DNA of 64,000 nt from Verrucomicrobiota bacterium (GCA_023386835.1 JAEWIY010000061.1:1-64000), one strand, 5' to 3'; numbered from the stretch's first letter, positions 34,597 to 43,791 are shown. Made by a program: numbers and translations. Notes: generated from the sequence alone by a model not told the origin.

Positions 34597-35898
34597 TCAG
34601 AAGTCCTGCAGGCGCCCTTCGCCCGGACCACGCTCCGGCTGCAGTCGCGCCAGCACCTCGCCGACGAGATAAATCGAGCCGGTCACCACCACGGTGTTCT
34701 CCGGCCCACCGGCCGCACAGACGCCGGCGGACGGAAACAGCTCCGCCACCGTCGAATGATAGATCGGGCCGGCGAACGTCGCCGGAACGAGCGCCGCGAG
34801 TTCCTCCTGCGTGCACGCGCGCGCCTGCTGCGGCACCACCAGATGGAGGGCGGCGGCGTGACGCGCGACGGTCTGTAGCAGAGGCGCGGCGCGCGCGGCG
34901 CCGAGCGCGCCCACAATGATGACCGGACGTCGGCCGTTCTCGCCTTCGAGAGTGCTGAGGTTTGTCTCCAACACCTGCGCGCCCTCCTGGTTGTGCGATG
35001 CGTCCAGAATGAGGGTTCGTCCCTGCAGATCGAGACGCTGCCAGCGCCCGGGCCAGCTGGCGTGGTCGAGGCCTCGACAGATCGCGGCATCATCGATGCC
35101 CCAGGCCTGGGGCAGGCAGCGCGCCACCAGAGTCGCTGTCGCAGCGTTCCAGCGCTGGTAATCGCCTTCCAAGCTGGTGTGCGGATACGCGTCCAGATCG
35201 TCGCCAAACACATCGCGCACCGAATGCAGCGGGCAACCCAGCATCAGCGCCCGCTGCCGGACCACCGCCTCCGCCTCCGCCGGCAGACGGCCGATCACGA
35301 CGGGCCGGCCGGGTTTCAGGATGCCGGCTTTCTCGGACGCGATCTTCGCGTGCGTGTCCCCCAGCAGCTCACAGTGATCGAGGCCGATCGACGTGATGAC
35401 GGAAACCTCCGGCTGCACGACATTGGTCGCGTCCAAGCGTCCACCGAGTCCCACCTCCACGATCGCAACATCACACGCATGGCGGGCGAACTGAAGGAAC
35501 GCCATCGCCGTCATGAACTCAAAAAAACTCGGGCGCTCGTCCGGATCTTGTCGGCCCAACAACTCGGACACCGGACCCAACTCGGCCACGTACGCGACGA
35601 TCTCCGCCTCGGTGAGCAGCCGCCGGTCGACTTGGACCCGTTCGCCCAATCGGACGAGGTGCGGCGACGTGTACAAACCCACCCGTTTGCCGGCAGCGCG
35701 CAGAATCGCGTCGAGCATCGCCGCGGTTGAACCCTTGCCGTTCGTCCCGGCGAGATGAATCACCGGTTGCGCGCGTTCCGGATGTCCCAACGCAGCGGTC
35801 AGCGCGCGCATCCGATCGATGCCGAACTTCACCCCGTGCGCCTTCAGCCCGAACAGGTAGTCCTGCACCCGGGCGTACTCGAGCGTCGTTGAGGTCAT
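34597..35898 (-). CDS. folC: Folylpolyglutamate synthase/dihydrofolate synthase
   Basis: 433 residues. Mur-ligase-type P-loop HLAGTNGKGST, then YTSPHLVRLGERV and the EVGLGGRLDATNVV metal/carbamyl-lysine region, followed by the C-terminal LDASHNQEGAQ motif. It adds glutamates to folates. It is the last gene of a minus-strand run (manC, ruvX, truA, comF, accD, folC); the stop abuts the purA stop with no gap. Confidence 0.95.
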   Translation of the reverse strand: MTSTTLEYARVQDYLFGLKAHGVKFGIDRMRALTAALGHPERAQPVIHLAGTNGKGSTAAMLDAILRAAGKRVGLYTSPHLVRLGERVQVDRRLLTEAEIVAYVAELGPVSELLGRQDPDERPSFFEFMTAMAFLQFARHACDVAIVEVGLGGRLDATNVVQPEVSVITSIGLDHCELLGDTHAKIASEKAGILKPGRPVVIGRLPAEAEAVVRQRALMLGCPLHSVRDVFGDDLDAYPHTSLEGDYQRWNAATATLVARCLPQAWGIDDAAICRGLDHASWPGRWQRLDLQGRTLILDASHNQEGAQVLETNLSTLEGENGRRPVIIVGALGAARAAPLLQTVARHAAALHLVVPQQARACTQEELAALVPATFAGPIYHSTVAELFPSAGVCAAGGPENTVVVTGSIYLVGEVLARLQPERGPGEGRLQDF

Positions 35899-35968
35899 GC
35901 GACAGAGGACACCGTTCAGCGGGGTCGAATCCCACTCCCGCCTTGGGTTGCGCGCGATGGATCGGTGC

Positions 35969-36859
35969 TCAAGCGGCCGACGTCGCCGTGGCTGCCGCTG
36001 CCTTTACTTCCGGCAGTCGCTTGGCGAACAGCGCCAGCAGCAGATCGCGCAGCCGCTCACGCATCTCGAGACGGCTGACAATCTGGTCGATGAGGCCCTT
36101 TTGCAGGAGAAACTCAGCCGTTTGGAAACCAGGGGGCAGCGTTTGTTTGGTCGTCTCCTTGATCACGCGGGCCCCGGCAAATCCAATCACGGCGCCGGGC
36201 TCGGCCAGGTTGACGTCGCCCAGAACCGCAAAGCTGGCCGTAACGCCACCCATTGTCGGGTGCGTCAGGATCGAAATGTACGGCAAGCCGGCGTCGGCCA
36301 GTCGGCCGAGCGCCGCGCTCGTCTTCGCCATCTGCATGAGCGAGAAAATGCCCTCTTGCATCCGGGCGCCGCCCGACGCGCTGAAAATGAGGCATGGGAT
36401 CTTCTCGTCGATCGCCTGCTCAATCGTGCGGGTGATCTTCTCGCCCGCGGCCGATCCCATCGCGCCACCGCAAAACCGGAAATCCATCACTGCCACGGCC
36501 ACCGGGATTCCGTAGATGCGACCGGTGCCGCTGATGACGGCCTCCGGCAGTCCGCTCTCCCGTTCGTACTTTTTGATTCGTTCGGGATAAGGCTGCGAAT
36601 CCACGAACTGGAGTGGATCCGCCGAGCGCACGTCCGTGTTGCTCTCCACGAAGCTCCGTGGATCCAGCAAGGCATTGAGTCGTTCCCGCGCCCCGATCGG
36701 AAAATGGTAGCCGCTCTTCGGCACCACCATCTGGTTCGCCTCCAACTCCTTGTTGAAGACGATTTCCCCGGAGATCGGGCACTTCGTCCAAAGGCCCTTG
36801 GGGATGTCCTTCTTTTTGACGACAACGGTCGAGTACTTCGGCTTGCTGAAAAGCGACAT
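35969..36859 (-). CDS. accD: Acetyl-CoA carboxylase carboxyltransferase subunit beta, zinc ribbon lost
   Basis: 296 residues. The carboxyltransferase core is standard: VAVMDFRFCGGAMGS, IFSASGGARMQEG and LTHPTMGGVTASFA. The N-terminal zinc ribbon, normally Cys at positions 27, 30, 46 and 49, is present in outline (LWTKCPISGEIVFN and NQMVVPKSGYHF) but only C27 remains; the others are Ser30, Val46 and Ser49, at identical spacing. With AccA it makes malonyl-CoA; accA is not in the window. Loss of zinc binding may alter RNA/DNA binding or stability, which have been ascribed to the ribbon in E. coli. Confidence 0.95.
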   Translation of the reverse strand: MSLFSKPKYSTVVVKKKDIPKGLWTKCPISGEIVFNKELEANQMVVPKSGYHFPIGARERLNALLDPRSFVESNTDVRSADPLQFVDSQPYPERIKKYERESGLPEAVISGTGRIYGIPVAVAVMDFRFCGGAMGSAAGEKITRTIEQAIDEKIPCLIFSASGGARMQEGIFSLMQMAKTSAALGRLADAGLPYISILTHPTMGGVTASFAVLGDVNLAEPGAVIGFAGARVIKETTKQTLPPGFQTAEFLLQKGLIDQIVSRLEMRERLRDLLLALFAKRLPEVKAAAATATSAA

Positions 36860-36878
36860 GGCGGGCGACGTGCGGTGG

Positions 36879-37610
36879 TTAACCGTGTCCGAACGTGAGG
36901 ACGTCGAGGTTCAGGCAACCCGCACGACGAAGCGTGCGCGCGCAGGCGTTAAGCGTGGAACCCGTGGTGAAGACGTCATCAACCAGAATGTAGCGATGTC
37001 CCGGCGTTATGCCCGCCCGGGGGTGCGGTGCAAAGGCATTTTTCATCCGCTCCCGGCGCGCCTTCCGATCGAAAGACGTTTGCGTCTGCGTATCCTCCAC
37101 CCGCCGCAGCAGGTGTGCGATCTCCACCGCACCGCCGGCCGCTCGCGCAAAGCATTGCGCCAGCAACACGCTCTGGTTGTACCCGCGCTCCCTTTCCTTG
37201 CGTGGGTGCAGCGGCACCGGCACGAGCGTGGCTCCACGAACAAAGGCTTCAAATCCGATCGTTTCGCGCGCGAGCCGCTCCATGTCGGTGAGGACATACC
37301 GCGCCTGATGATACTTCAATGCGATCACGAGATCACGAGCCGGCCCTTTCAACAGGGTGAGTGTACGCGCCTCGCGGTACGCTGGTTGCAGTCCTTCACA
37401 GTGCGGACATAGCCGCTCACCTTCCACCGCGCCAAAAAACGGATGCCCGCAGGTCGAGCAACAGGGCGCGCCCACGCGGACGATCATCGGGTCACAACGG
37501 CGACAGACGTGAGCAAACCGGCTGTCCTCGCACAGTCCATGGCAGTGCACACACACCGGCGGAAACACCAGGTCGCGCAGGGTGGCCAGGCTGGGCGCCA
37601 GCCACGTCAT
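36879..37610 (-). CDS. comF: ComF-family phosphoribosyltransferase-like protein
   Basis: 243 residues. The N-terminal zinc-binding part has CVHCHG, CRRC, CSTCG and CPHC pairs, and the C-terminal phosphoribosyltransferase fold has the PRPP loop YILVDDVFTTGSTL. The segment LVPVPLHPRKERERGYNQS is diagnostic for ComF. Family members assist DNA uptake. The start overlaps the truA stop (ATGA). Confidence 0.93.
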   Translation of the reverse strand: MTWLAPSLATLRDLVFPPVCVHCHGLCEDSRFAHVCRRCDPMIVRVGAPCCSTCGHPFFGAVEGERLCPHCEGLQPAYREARTLTLLKGPARDLVIALKYHQARYVLTDMERLARETIGFEAFVRGATLVPVPLHPRKERERGYNQSVLLAQCFARAAGGAVEIAHLLRRVEDTQTQTSFDRKARRERMKNAFAPHPRAGITPGHRYILVDDVFTTGSTLNACARTLRRAGCLNLDVLTFGHG

Positions 37611-38365
37611 CCGTAGAACACCTTTTCCAAAAACAGGCCCTGCGGCGGCGCCGTCTGCACCTCCGCGGTCCGACGACGCTCCTGGAGCAGTTCATCGATC
37701 CGGCTGAGCGGGAGCTTCCCCTCGCCTACCGACACCAGGGCACCTGCCAAGCTGCGCACCATCTTGTACAGAAAACCGTCGGCCTCGAAGATCAGCTGCA
37801 CGCGCCGACCGGAGCGACGGATCTCCGCGCGGTGCAACGTGCGGACCGGGTCCTCCTGCTCGTTGCCGTTGAACGCCGCGAACGCGCTAAAGTCGTGCTG
37901 CCCCTGCAGTCGCTCACAGGCCCGCGCCATTTCGTCGAGCTGTAGGGGCTGCGGGCGCTCAACCGCCCAGGTGTAAGGGCGCTCAAACGGCTCCGGGTCG
38001 CCCAAGTAGAGGTGATAGATGTACCGTTTGCCCGTGGCCGAGAACCGCGCGTGAAAGTCGGCTGCAGCGGGGCGCACTGTTTTGATCTGCAAGGCCAGCG
38101 GCAATCCGACCCGCAATGCCGCGCGCAGCCGCTCCGGGCCATGGCGCCACGCCGCATCAAAATGAAACACCTGGCCTCGCGCATGCACACCCGCATCCGT
38201 GCGACCGCTCGCATGGATGCGGCAGGGCTGCCCAAGGATCTGCTGCAGCCGCGCCTCGATCACATCCTGAATACCGGTGCCCCCCGGCTGGCTCTGCCAG
38301 CCCGCGAAGGTTGTGCCGTCGTAGGCACAGAGGCATTTCCAACGCTTCAGTGCAGGTTCAGGCAT
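37607..38365 (-). CDS. truA: tRNA pseudouridine(38-40) synthase
   Basis: 252 residues. The catalytic aspartate is in GRTDAGVHA; CAYDGTTFAGWQSQPG is the usual N-terminal strand and FLYKMVRSLAGALVSVG the C-terminal motif. It modifies the anticodon arm of several tRNAs. Its stop overlaps the comF start. Confidence 0.96.
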   Translation of the reverse strand: MPEPALKRWKCLCAYDGTTFAGWQSQPGGTGIQDVIEARLQQILGQPCRIHASGRTDAGVHARGQVFHFDAAWRHGPERLRAALRVGLPLALQIKTVRPAAADFHARFSATGKRYIYHLYLGDPEPFERPYTWAVERPQPLQLDEMARACERLQGQHDFSAFAAFNGNEQEDPVRTLHRAEIRRSGRRVQLIFEADGFLYKMVRSLAGALVSVGEGKLPLSRIDELLQERRRTAEVQTAPPQGLFLEKVFYG

Positions 38366-38502
38366 GGCAGTGGCAAAACGACAGGAAAGGAGCGGCTCCG
38401 AAAGCGTCTCCGTACCTCATAACGAGCGAAGCCTCGCGCTTTCTGCGCAATTCTTCTCTGCCTCCGTGGAACAACGCGCGACGCATCCAAGGTAACGAGC
38501 GT

Positions 38503-38964
38503 TTACTCGAATTCCGGCAGAGTCGGTGGGAAACGTTGATTCAAGAAATCCTGCAGGATGAGCGCTGCGGCCCGGGAATCGATGACTCCGCTCTGGCGCA
38601 CCGCCCGGCGTTCGGTGGCGGTGAAACCCGATTCCGCTTCATGCGAAGTCAGCCGCTCGTCGACCAGATGCACCGGCAGGTTGAACTCCCGGCGCAGCCG
38701 CTCTGCGAGTGCTTCGGCTTCCCGCGCCTTGGGGCCAACCGAATCATCCATGTTCAATGGATAACCAAGGACCAAGTCGGTGATGCGTCGTTGCTGGATG
38801 ATCGCGGTCAGCGCGGCCCAACGTTGTTGCGGGGTGGCTTGCGTGAGAGCCGGCAGTGGCGTGGCCAGCCCCAGCTCATCTCCGTACGCGAGACCGATCC
38901 GGCGTGTTCCCGGATCGATCCCAAGCGCCCGCAGGCGAACCGGAGCTGAGCCGCCCGCGTCCAT
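38503..38964 (-). CDS. ruvX: RuvX/YqgF Holliday-junction resolvase-like, pre-16S rRNA nuclease
   Basis: 153 residues from the ATG at 38964. RNase H-like fold motifs: LGIDPGTRRIGLA, LVLGYPLNMD, VHLVDERLTSHEAE and the final IDSRAAALILQDFL. Members mature 16S rRNA and process junctions. Nine bases separate it from manC upstream; a 137-bp gap with no obvious gene precedes truA. Confidence 0.94.
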   Translation of the reverse strand: MDAGGSAPVRLRALGIDPGTRRIGLAYGDELGLATPLPALTQATPQQRWAALTAIIQQRRITDLVLGYPLNMDDSVGPKAREAEALAERLRREFNLPVHLVDERLTSHEAESGFTATERRAVRQSGVIDSRAAALILQDFLNQRFPPTLPEFE

Positions 38965-38973
38965 CAACGCACG

Positions 38974-40062
38974 TCAGAGGAAACGCTTCGCGTCCTTCTC
39001 CTGTTCCACGCGCTTGAGCAGCGCCTTGATCTCCTGCGCCCGCTCCTTCGGGCAGACGAGCGTCGCCTCCGGCGTGTGCACGACAATCAGGTTGTCGGCG
39101 CCCACCACCGTGACGAGGTGTCCACCCTCGGAGAAAACGATGTTGTTGCGGCCCTGCTCGACCAGCGCACGCCCCCGGGTGACGTTGCCCAGCGTATCCG
39201 GTTGATAATGACGCGCGACCGCCGGCCACGCCCCCACGTCGTCCCAGTCGAACGAGGCCGGCAGCACCACCACGTTCTCCGATTTTTCGAGCAGCGCGTA
39301 ATCGACCGAGATCTTCTGGAGTTTCGGATACACCCGCCGCAGCACCGGGGCGAGCGGGCGGCCGGCCGCGAGTGCCGCCCGGACCGGCTTCAGGCCCGCG
39401 TCCAGCTCCGGCGCGTACCGCGCGAGCGCCTGCTCCACCACCGGCACGCTCCACACGAACATGCCGGCGTTCCAATAGTATTCACCGGACGCAAGGTACT
39501 TCTGCGCCACCTTGAGCTCCGGTTTCTCCACGAAACGACGCACGCGGTGAAACGCCTTGCGAGCGACCCGGCGCCACGGCTCCGCGCGTTGCACATAACC
39601 AAAGCCGGTGGCCGGTTCCGTCGGCTTGACTCCGATCGTAACCATCACCGGCTCAGCCGCCGCCGCTTGGAGCGCCGCCGCCAGATCGGCGCGGTACTTG
39701 TCGGTCGCATGAATCACATGATCGGCGGGCAGGACCGCGAAAACGCCTTCCGGATCGCGCGCTCCGACCAACGCCGCGGCCAGTCCAACCGCGGGCGCGG
39801 TGTCCCGCCCCACCGGCTCGGCCACGATGTTCTCAGCCGGAACACCGCGGCACGCCTGCCGCACCCCGGCTTCCTGCACCTGGCTCGTGATCACGAAGAT
39901 GTTGCGCGCCGGCACGAGCGGCTTCACCCGATCGAGCGTCTGCGTCAGCAGCGGCTTGTCGCCCACCACCGGGAGCAGGTGCTTGGGGCGGGCGGCGCGG
40001 CTTTGCGGCCAGAACCGCTCACCGCGGCCTCCGGCAATGATGACAAGAAACGGTTGGCCCAT
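38974..40062 (-). CDS. manC: Mannose-1-phosphate guanylyltransferase
   Basis: 362 residues from the ATG at 40062. Nucleotide-binding N-terminus IAGGRGERFWPQSRAARPKH, then VLPADHVI, FGYVQR and FVEKPELKVA, and the SFDWDDVGAW metal segment. No C-terminal phosphomannose-isomerase domain is fused. It makes GDP-mannose for glycans such as the O-chain exported by Wzm/Wzt. It is divergent from the moeB-like gene with a 77-bp shared control region. Confidence 0.94.
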   Translation of the reverse strand: MGQPFLVIIAGGRGERFWPQSRAARPKHLLPVVGDKPLLTQTLDRVKPLVPARNIFVITSQVQEAGVRQACRGVPAENIVAEPVGRDTAPAVGLAAALVGARDPEGVFAVLPADHVIHATDKYRADLAAALQAAAAEPVMVTIGVKPTEPATGFGYVQRAEPWRRVARKAFHRVRRFVEKPELKVAQKYLASGEYYWNAGMFVWSVPVVEQALARYAPELDAGLKPVRAALAAGRPLAPVLRRVYPKLQKISVDYALLEKSENVVVLPASFDWDDVGAWPAVARHYQPDTLGNVTRGRALVEQGRNNIVFSEGGHLVTVVGADNLIVVHTPEATLVCPKERAQEIKALLKRVEQEKDAKRFL

Positions 40063-40139
40063 GACCGCCGATCCAACCCACCCGGACGGGGCCTGCAATT
40101 ATCATTTGCGACGCCGGGTCCTTCCGTTCTCGTACGCGC

Positions 40140-41300
40140 ATGGGTTCACTCACGCCGGCGGAGCTGGCGCGCTACAGTCGCCACGTCATCCTGCCCGAAC
40201 TCGGCCGCGAGGGACAGGAACGGCTGCGCGCGGGCCGAGTGCTCATGATCGGCGCGGGCGGCCTCGGCAGCCCCGCCGCCCTCTATCTGGCCGCCGCTGG
40301 CGTCGGCACGCTGGGCATCGTGGACTTCGATGAAGTCGAACAGCACAACCTGCAGCGACAAATCCTGCACGACGAGGCTTCGATCGGCCGCAAGAAGGTC
40401 GATTCGGCCCTCGAGCGGTTGGCCCGCCTCAACCCGCATGTGCACCTGCGCGCCCACCGCGAGCCGGTCACCACCGAGAACGCAATCGAGCTGTTTCAGC
40501 AGTACGACGTCATCGTCGATGGCACCGACAACTTCGGGGTGCGCTACCTCAACAATGACGCCGCCGTGCTGGCGCGCCGGCCCCTCGTCTACGGCAGCGT
40601 ATTCAAGTTTTCCGGACAGGTGGCGGTCTGGGCGCCCCACCTGGGCTGTGCCTGCCATCGGTGCCTTTTCCCCGAGCCGCCCCCGCCGGGCAGCGTGCCG
40701 GGTTGTGGCGAAGCCGGCGTGATGGGCGCCTTGTGCGGCGTCATCGGCAGCCTGCAGGCGCTGGAGGCGCTCAAGCTCCTGGCCGGTTTTGGCGAGCCGC
40801 TGCTCGGCCGGCTGCTCACCTATGACGCGCTGTCGTCTTCCCTCACGACGCTCCGGGTCCCGCGTGATCCCGGCTGCCCGGTTTGCGGCGAACACGCACG
40901 AACGACGTTGCTCGACGCGGCCGACTACCAGCGCATGTGCGAAGCAGTTTCCCTCTCCATGGATTCGACCACCGAACACCCGCTTGAGATCAGTGTAACA
41001 GAGGCCCAGCTGCTCTTGGAACGTGAGCCCGGCCGGGTCCGGCTGATCGACGTTCGCGAACCGTTTGAACGGGAAATCTGCCAGATTGCTGGCGCCGACG
41101 CGGTCCCGATGGGCCAGATCCCGGCAAAGCTCGACAGCCTGCCGCGTGACCAGCACCTCCTCGTCTTGTGCCACCACGGTGGTCGCAGCCGCCGGGTCAC
41201 GGAATACCTGCGCGCGCAGGGTTTCACAGCCGTGAGCAACGTGGCCGGCGGGATCGATGCTTGGGCGGTCGAAATCGATCCGACCCTGCGCCGCTACTGA
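40140..41300 (+). CDS. moeB: E1-like sulfur-carrier adenylyltransferase fused to rhodanese (MoeBR/MoeZ type)
   Basis: 386 residues. Residues 1-~265 are the ThiF/MoeB adenylyltransferase: GAGGLGSPAALYLAAAGVG nucleotide loop, DFDEVEQHNLQRQ, and a C4 zinc site formed by CACHRC and CPVCGEHA. Residues ~280-386 are a rhodanese domain with active-site cysteine in LCHHGGRSRR. Such fusions activate and sulfurate ThiS, MoaD or similar carriers; no carrier gene is adjacent, so the pathway is unresolved. Its stop abuts the next convergent gene. Confidence 0.93.
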   Translation: MGSLTPAELARYSRHVILPELGREGQERLRAGRVLMIGAGGLGSPAALYLAAAGVGTLGIVDFDEVEQHNLQRQILHDEASIGRKKVDSALERLARLNPHVHLRAHREPVTTENAIELFQQYDVIVDGTDNFGVRYLNNDAAVLARRPLVYGSVFKFSGQVAVWAPHLGCACHRCLFPEPPPPGSVPGCGEAGVMGALCGVIGSLQALEALKLLAGFGEPLLGRLLTYDALSSSLTTLRVPRDPGCPVCGEHARTTLLDAADYQRMCEAVSLSMDSTTEHPLEISVTEAQLLLEREPGRVRLIDVREPFEREICQIAGADAVPMGQIPAKLDSLPRDQHLLVLCHHGGRSRRVTEYLRAQGFTAVSNVAGGIDAWAVEIDPTLRRY

Positions 41301-42218
41301 TCAGGCGCGGCGTTCCGGGTGCGCCTCGGCATATGCCCGAGCATAGTCGGCAAAGGCCTGTTTAAGCCGCGCGGTCGCCGTCCCAGGCCCCACGCGATAA
41401 GCAACCGCGTCGATCTGCCGCACCGGCTGCACATCCTTCGTCGTCGCGAGCAGGAAGCACTCGTCAAAGGCGCTGATCTCATCCGCCGGGATGCGCCGTT
41501 CCACCCAACGCAATCCAGCCCCGGCAGCCACCTCCCGACCGACGAGACCGCGTGTAATGCCTTCCAGAATACCGGAATCCAGCGAGGGGGTGTGAATTTC
41601 GCCACCCCGTACAAACGCGAGGTTGCACACCGCCGCCTCCGTCAGATCGCCGGCCAAATTGAGCATCACCACTTCGTCCGCTCCGCGGGCGCGAGCCTCA
41701 CGCAGCGCCAACAGGTTGTTGAGATAATTGCCCGTCTTCCAAGCCGGATTGAGCGCGAAGGCCGGGTTGCGACGCAGTCCGGTCGCAATACTCAAACGCA
41801 GTCCATTTCGCTGCGCCTCTTCGCTGAGTTGCGGCACCGGCTGAACCAGCAGAACAAAGAGCGGCTGATCCGCCAGCGCCGTATCAAGACCGATCGCCCC
41901 CGCGCCCCGGGTGAACTGCAAACGGATATAAAGATCGCCACCATATCCCGTCGCCGCGCGAAAAGCGGCCGTCGTACGCTGCACTTCAGGCCAAAACTGT
42001 TCGGCGGTCCAAGGCAGCGCGAGGTGAAGCGCGCGCGCGGAACGTTCGAGCCGCGCCCAGTGCTCCAGCCAGGCAAAGACCGCGCCATGGTACGTGCGCC
42101 ACACCTCATAGATGGCGTCGCCATAGAGAAAACTCCGATTGAGCGGAGACAGCGACGGCTCGCGGGCGTCATGGAGCCGGCCATTGGTGTTGGCTTGAAC
42201 GTAACGGGAAGTCTGCAC
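41301..42218 (-). CDS. Class IV PLP-dependent aminotransferase
   Basis: 305 residues from a GTG. Landmarks: SFLYGDAIYEVWRTY at the N-terminus, the PLP-lysine in WKTGNYLNNLLALREA, DEVVMLNLAGDLTEA and SGILEGITRG. The family covers branched-chain aminotransferase, D-amino-acid transaminase and aminodeoxychorismate lyase; sequence alone does not separate them. It is transcribed after the 42315-42722 gene, but an intrinsic terminator lies between them. Confidence 0.88.
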   Translation of the reverse strand: MQTSRYVQANTNGRLHDAREPSLSPLNRSFLYGDAIYEVWRTYHGAVFAWLEHWARLERSARALHLALPWTAEQFWPEVQRTTAAFRAATGYGGDLYIRLQFTRGAGAIGLDTALADQPLFVLLVQPVPQLSEEAQRNGLRLSIATGLRRNPAFALNPAWKTGNYLNNLLALREARARGADEVVMLNLAGDLTEAAVCNLAFVRGGEIHTPSLDSGILEGITRGLVGREVAAGAGLRWVERRIPADEISAFDECFLLATTKDVQPVRQIDAVAYRVGPGTATARLKQAFADYARAYAEAHPERRA

Positions 42219-42252
42219 GTGCGCTCAACCAACCAACCCGCCTCCAGAGTGC

Positions 42253-42291
42253 AAAAAAAGAAACGCCGCTGGTGCGAACCAGCGGCGTTTC
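42253..42291 (-). terminator. Intrinsic terminator after the coiled-coil/HTH gene
   Basis: Perfect 14-bp stem (42260-42273 with 42278-42291) and a GCGA-type 4-base loop; on the minus strand it is followed by seven T's (42253-42259 as A's on the plus strand). Confidence 0.9.
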
Positions 42292-42314
42292 AGCAGAATA
42301 AGTAAAATTTACTA

Positions 42315-42722
42315 TTACGATTGTGAACCGCGCGCCTTCACCAGGCCGAGTTCCTTTTTGATATTCTGAACGCTGGGCAGCGAGATCCCCAGCTCCTTGG
42401 CAATCTGCGCGCCCGTCTTGCCCGCCTGAACGCCCGCCTTCACCTGCTCCTTTGTCTCCGCGGTGATCTTGGCGCGCGACCGTTTCTTCCCGGTCGACTT
42501 CGCGGCTGTCTTGGCAGCGCGTCCGCGCCCACCACGACGCCCCCGGCCAGAGCGACGCCCCGCGGCCTCGCGCAGAGCCCGGACGAACGCTTCCAGCGAC
42601 TCGAAGCCGTAACGCTCCGGCAACGAGGCAAGCTCCTGCGTCCGTTCGGACTCAATGGATTCCTGGAGCTCTTTGGCTTTCGCCTGCAGCGCCTGGAGTT
42701 GTTTGATCTTTTCGGTCACCAT
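42315..42722 (-). CDS. Putative nucleoid-associated DNA-binding protein (coiled coil, RG-rich linker, HTH)
   Basis: 135 residues, very basic. Residues 3-33 form a coiled coil (TEKIKQLQALQAKAKELQES); 38-53 continue a helical oligomer-like region; 56-85 are dominated by Arg, Gly and Lys; 86-128 look like a helix-turn-helix resembling resolvase or homeodomain types (AGKTGAQIAKELGISLPSVQ). The plan, N-terminal oligomerisation with a C-terminal DNA-binding part joined by a basic linker, recalls H-NS-type proteins, but I do not recognise the family. It has its own strong terminator and an AT-rich upstream region, so it is probably a well-expressed single gene. Function is inference. Confidence 0.75.
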   Translation of the reverse strand: MVTEKIKQLQALQAKAKELQESIESERTQELASLPERYGFESLEAFVRALREAAGRRSGRGRRGGRGRAAKTAAKSTGKKRSRAKITAETKEQVKAGVQAGKTGAQIAKELGISLPSVQNIKKELGLVKARGSQS

Positions 42723-42798
42723 AACGAAGCATATAGAGCACGCACAAACAGGGCAGGCAAGTGGTTTATATATTTTAACTGAAGATCAGAGTGATACT

Positions 42799-42818
42799 TG
42801 CAGGACCCTCTACCTGCA
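42799..42818. promoter_or_regulatory. Inverted repeat in the divergent control region
   Basis: TGCAGG (42799-42804) and CCTGCA (42813-42818) are spaced by 8 bases, just upstream of the amidase start at 42834 and facing the HTH-protein gene. The flanking 42740-42800 stretch is unusually AT-rich. It is a possible operator. Confidence 0.3.
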
Positions 42819-42833
42819 TGTTGTCTGCAATCA

Positions 42834-43766
42834 ATGCGTGAACACCACCTGTCCGCCGTTCCCCTTGTGCATCGCTGGAATAATGCACAACCGCCCCGCC
42901 TGACGATCGATCCGGGGGATCGGGTGACGTTGGAAATGGCCGATTCGAGCGGCTATCAAGTTCAGCCTGATTGGACCTCCACCGATTTTGCGCACCGGTT
43001 CGACGCGTCGCTGGTGCATGCCCTGACCGGCCCCATCGCCGTAGCCGGCGCCGAGCCCGGCGATGCCCTGGAGATCCACATTGAGCGCTATGAACATCGC
43101 GGATGGGCCTGGACGAGCATCATTCCGGGCTTGGGCTTGCTGCCGGAGGATTTTCCGAACGCGCACCTCTTCCTCTGGAAACTCGACGGCCGGCAGACGC
43201 GTAGTTTTCCGGGTGTGACACTCGACCTGCACCCGTTTGCCGGTGTCATTGGCGTGCAGCGGGAGCAGACCGGTGAGTTCCGGACCCGCGCGCCTGGCCC
43301 CTTTGGCGGCAATATGGACGTGCGTCACCTCACGGCCGGCAGCACCTTGTATCTACCCGTGATGACGCCGGGAGGACAGCTGCTGGCCGGCGACGGGCAT
43401 GCCGCGCAAGGCGATGGGGAGGTGTGTATCAACGGAATGGAGGCGCCGATGAGCATGACCCTTCGCATCAACCTGCTCAAACGGCACCCACTCGCCGGCC
43501 CGGCCGCCACCTTCACCGGCAGCCTGCATCCACCGCGATACAGCGCCAAACCCTGGCACCTGTTCATCGAGTCCGATGAGCAGCCGCGACTCGCCTGCCA
43601 ACGCGTGGTGCTCCGCGCGATCGAGTTCATCACCCGGCGTCTGTTGGTGACACCTGAACTCGCCTACACGTTGTGCAGCGTCGTGCTGGATCTGAAAATC
43701 AGTCAGCTCGTCAACGTGCCGATGACCACGGTCACCGGTTACTTGCCGGAAGCGATTTTCGACTAG
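42834..43766 (+). CDS. Acetamidase/formamidase family hydrolase
   Basis: 310 residues from the ATG at 42834; the frame reaches a TTG at 42798 within the AT-rich promoter. FmdA/AmdA landmarks: LTGPIAVAGAEPGDALEIHI, the GPFGGNMDVRHLTAGSTLYL strand and AGDGHAAQGDGEVCINGMEAPM. Relatives hydrolyse formamide or short amides to ammonia and the acid. No transporter or nitrogen regulator is next to it, so the substrate is open. Confidence 0.88.
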   Translation: MREHHLSAVPLVHRWNNAQPPRLTIDPGDRVTLEMADSSGYQVQPDWTSTDFAHRFDASLVHALTGPIAVAGAEPGDALEIHIERYEHRGWAWTSIIPGLGLLPEDFPNAHLFLWKLDGRQTRSFPGVTLDLHPFAGVIGVQREQTGEFRTRAPGPFGGNMDVRHLTAGSTLYLPVMTPGGQLLAGDGHAAQGDGEVCINGMEAPMSMTLRINLLKRHPLAGPAATFTGSLHPPRYSAKPWHLFIESDEQPRLACQRVVLRAIEFITRRLLVTPELAYTLCSVVLDLKISQLVNVPMTTVTGYLPEAIFD

Positions 43767-43791
43767 CCGCCCAAGCGGGCGGGTCGCGCCA

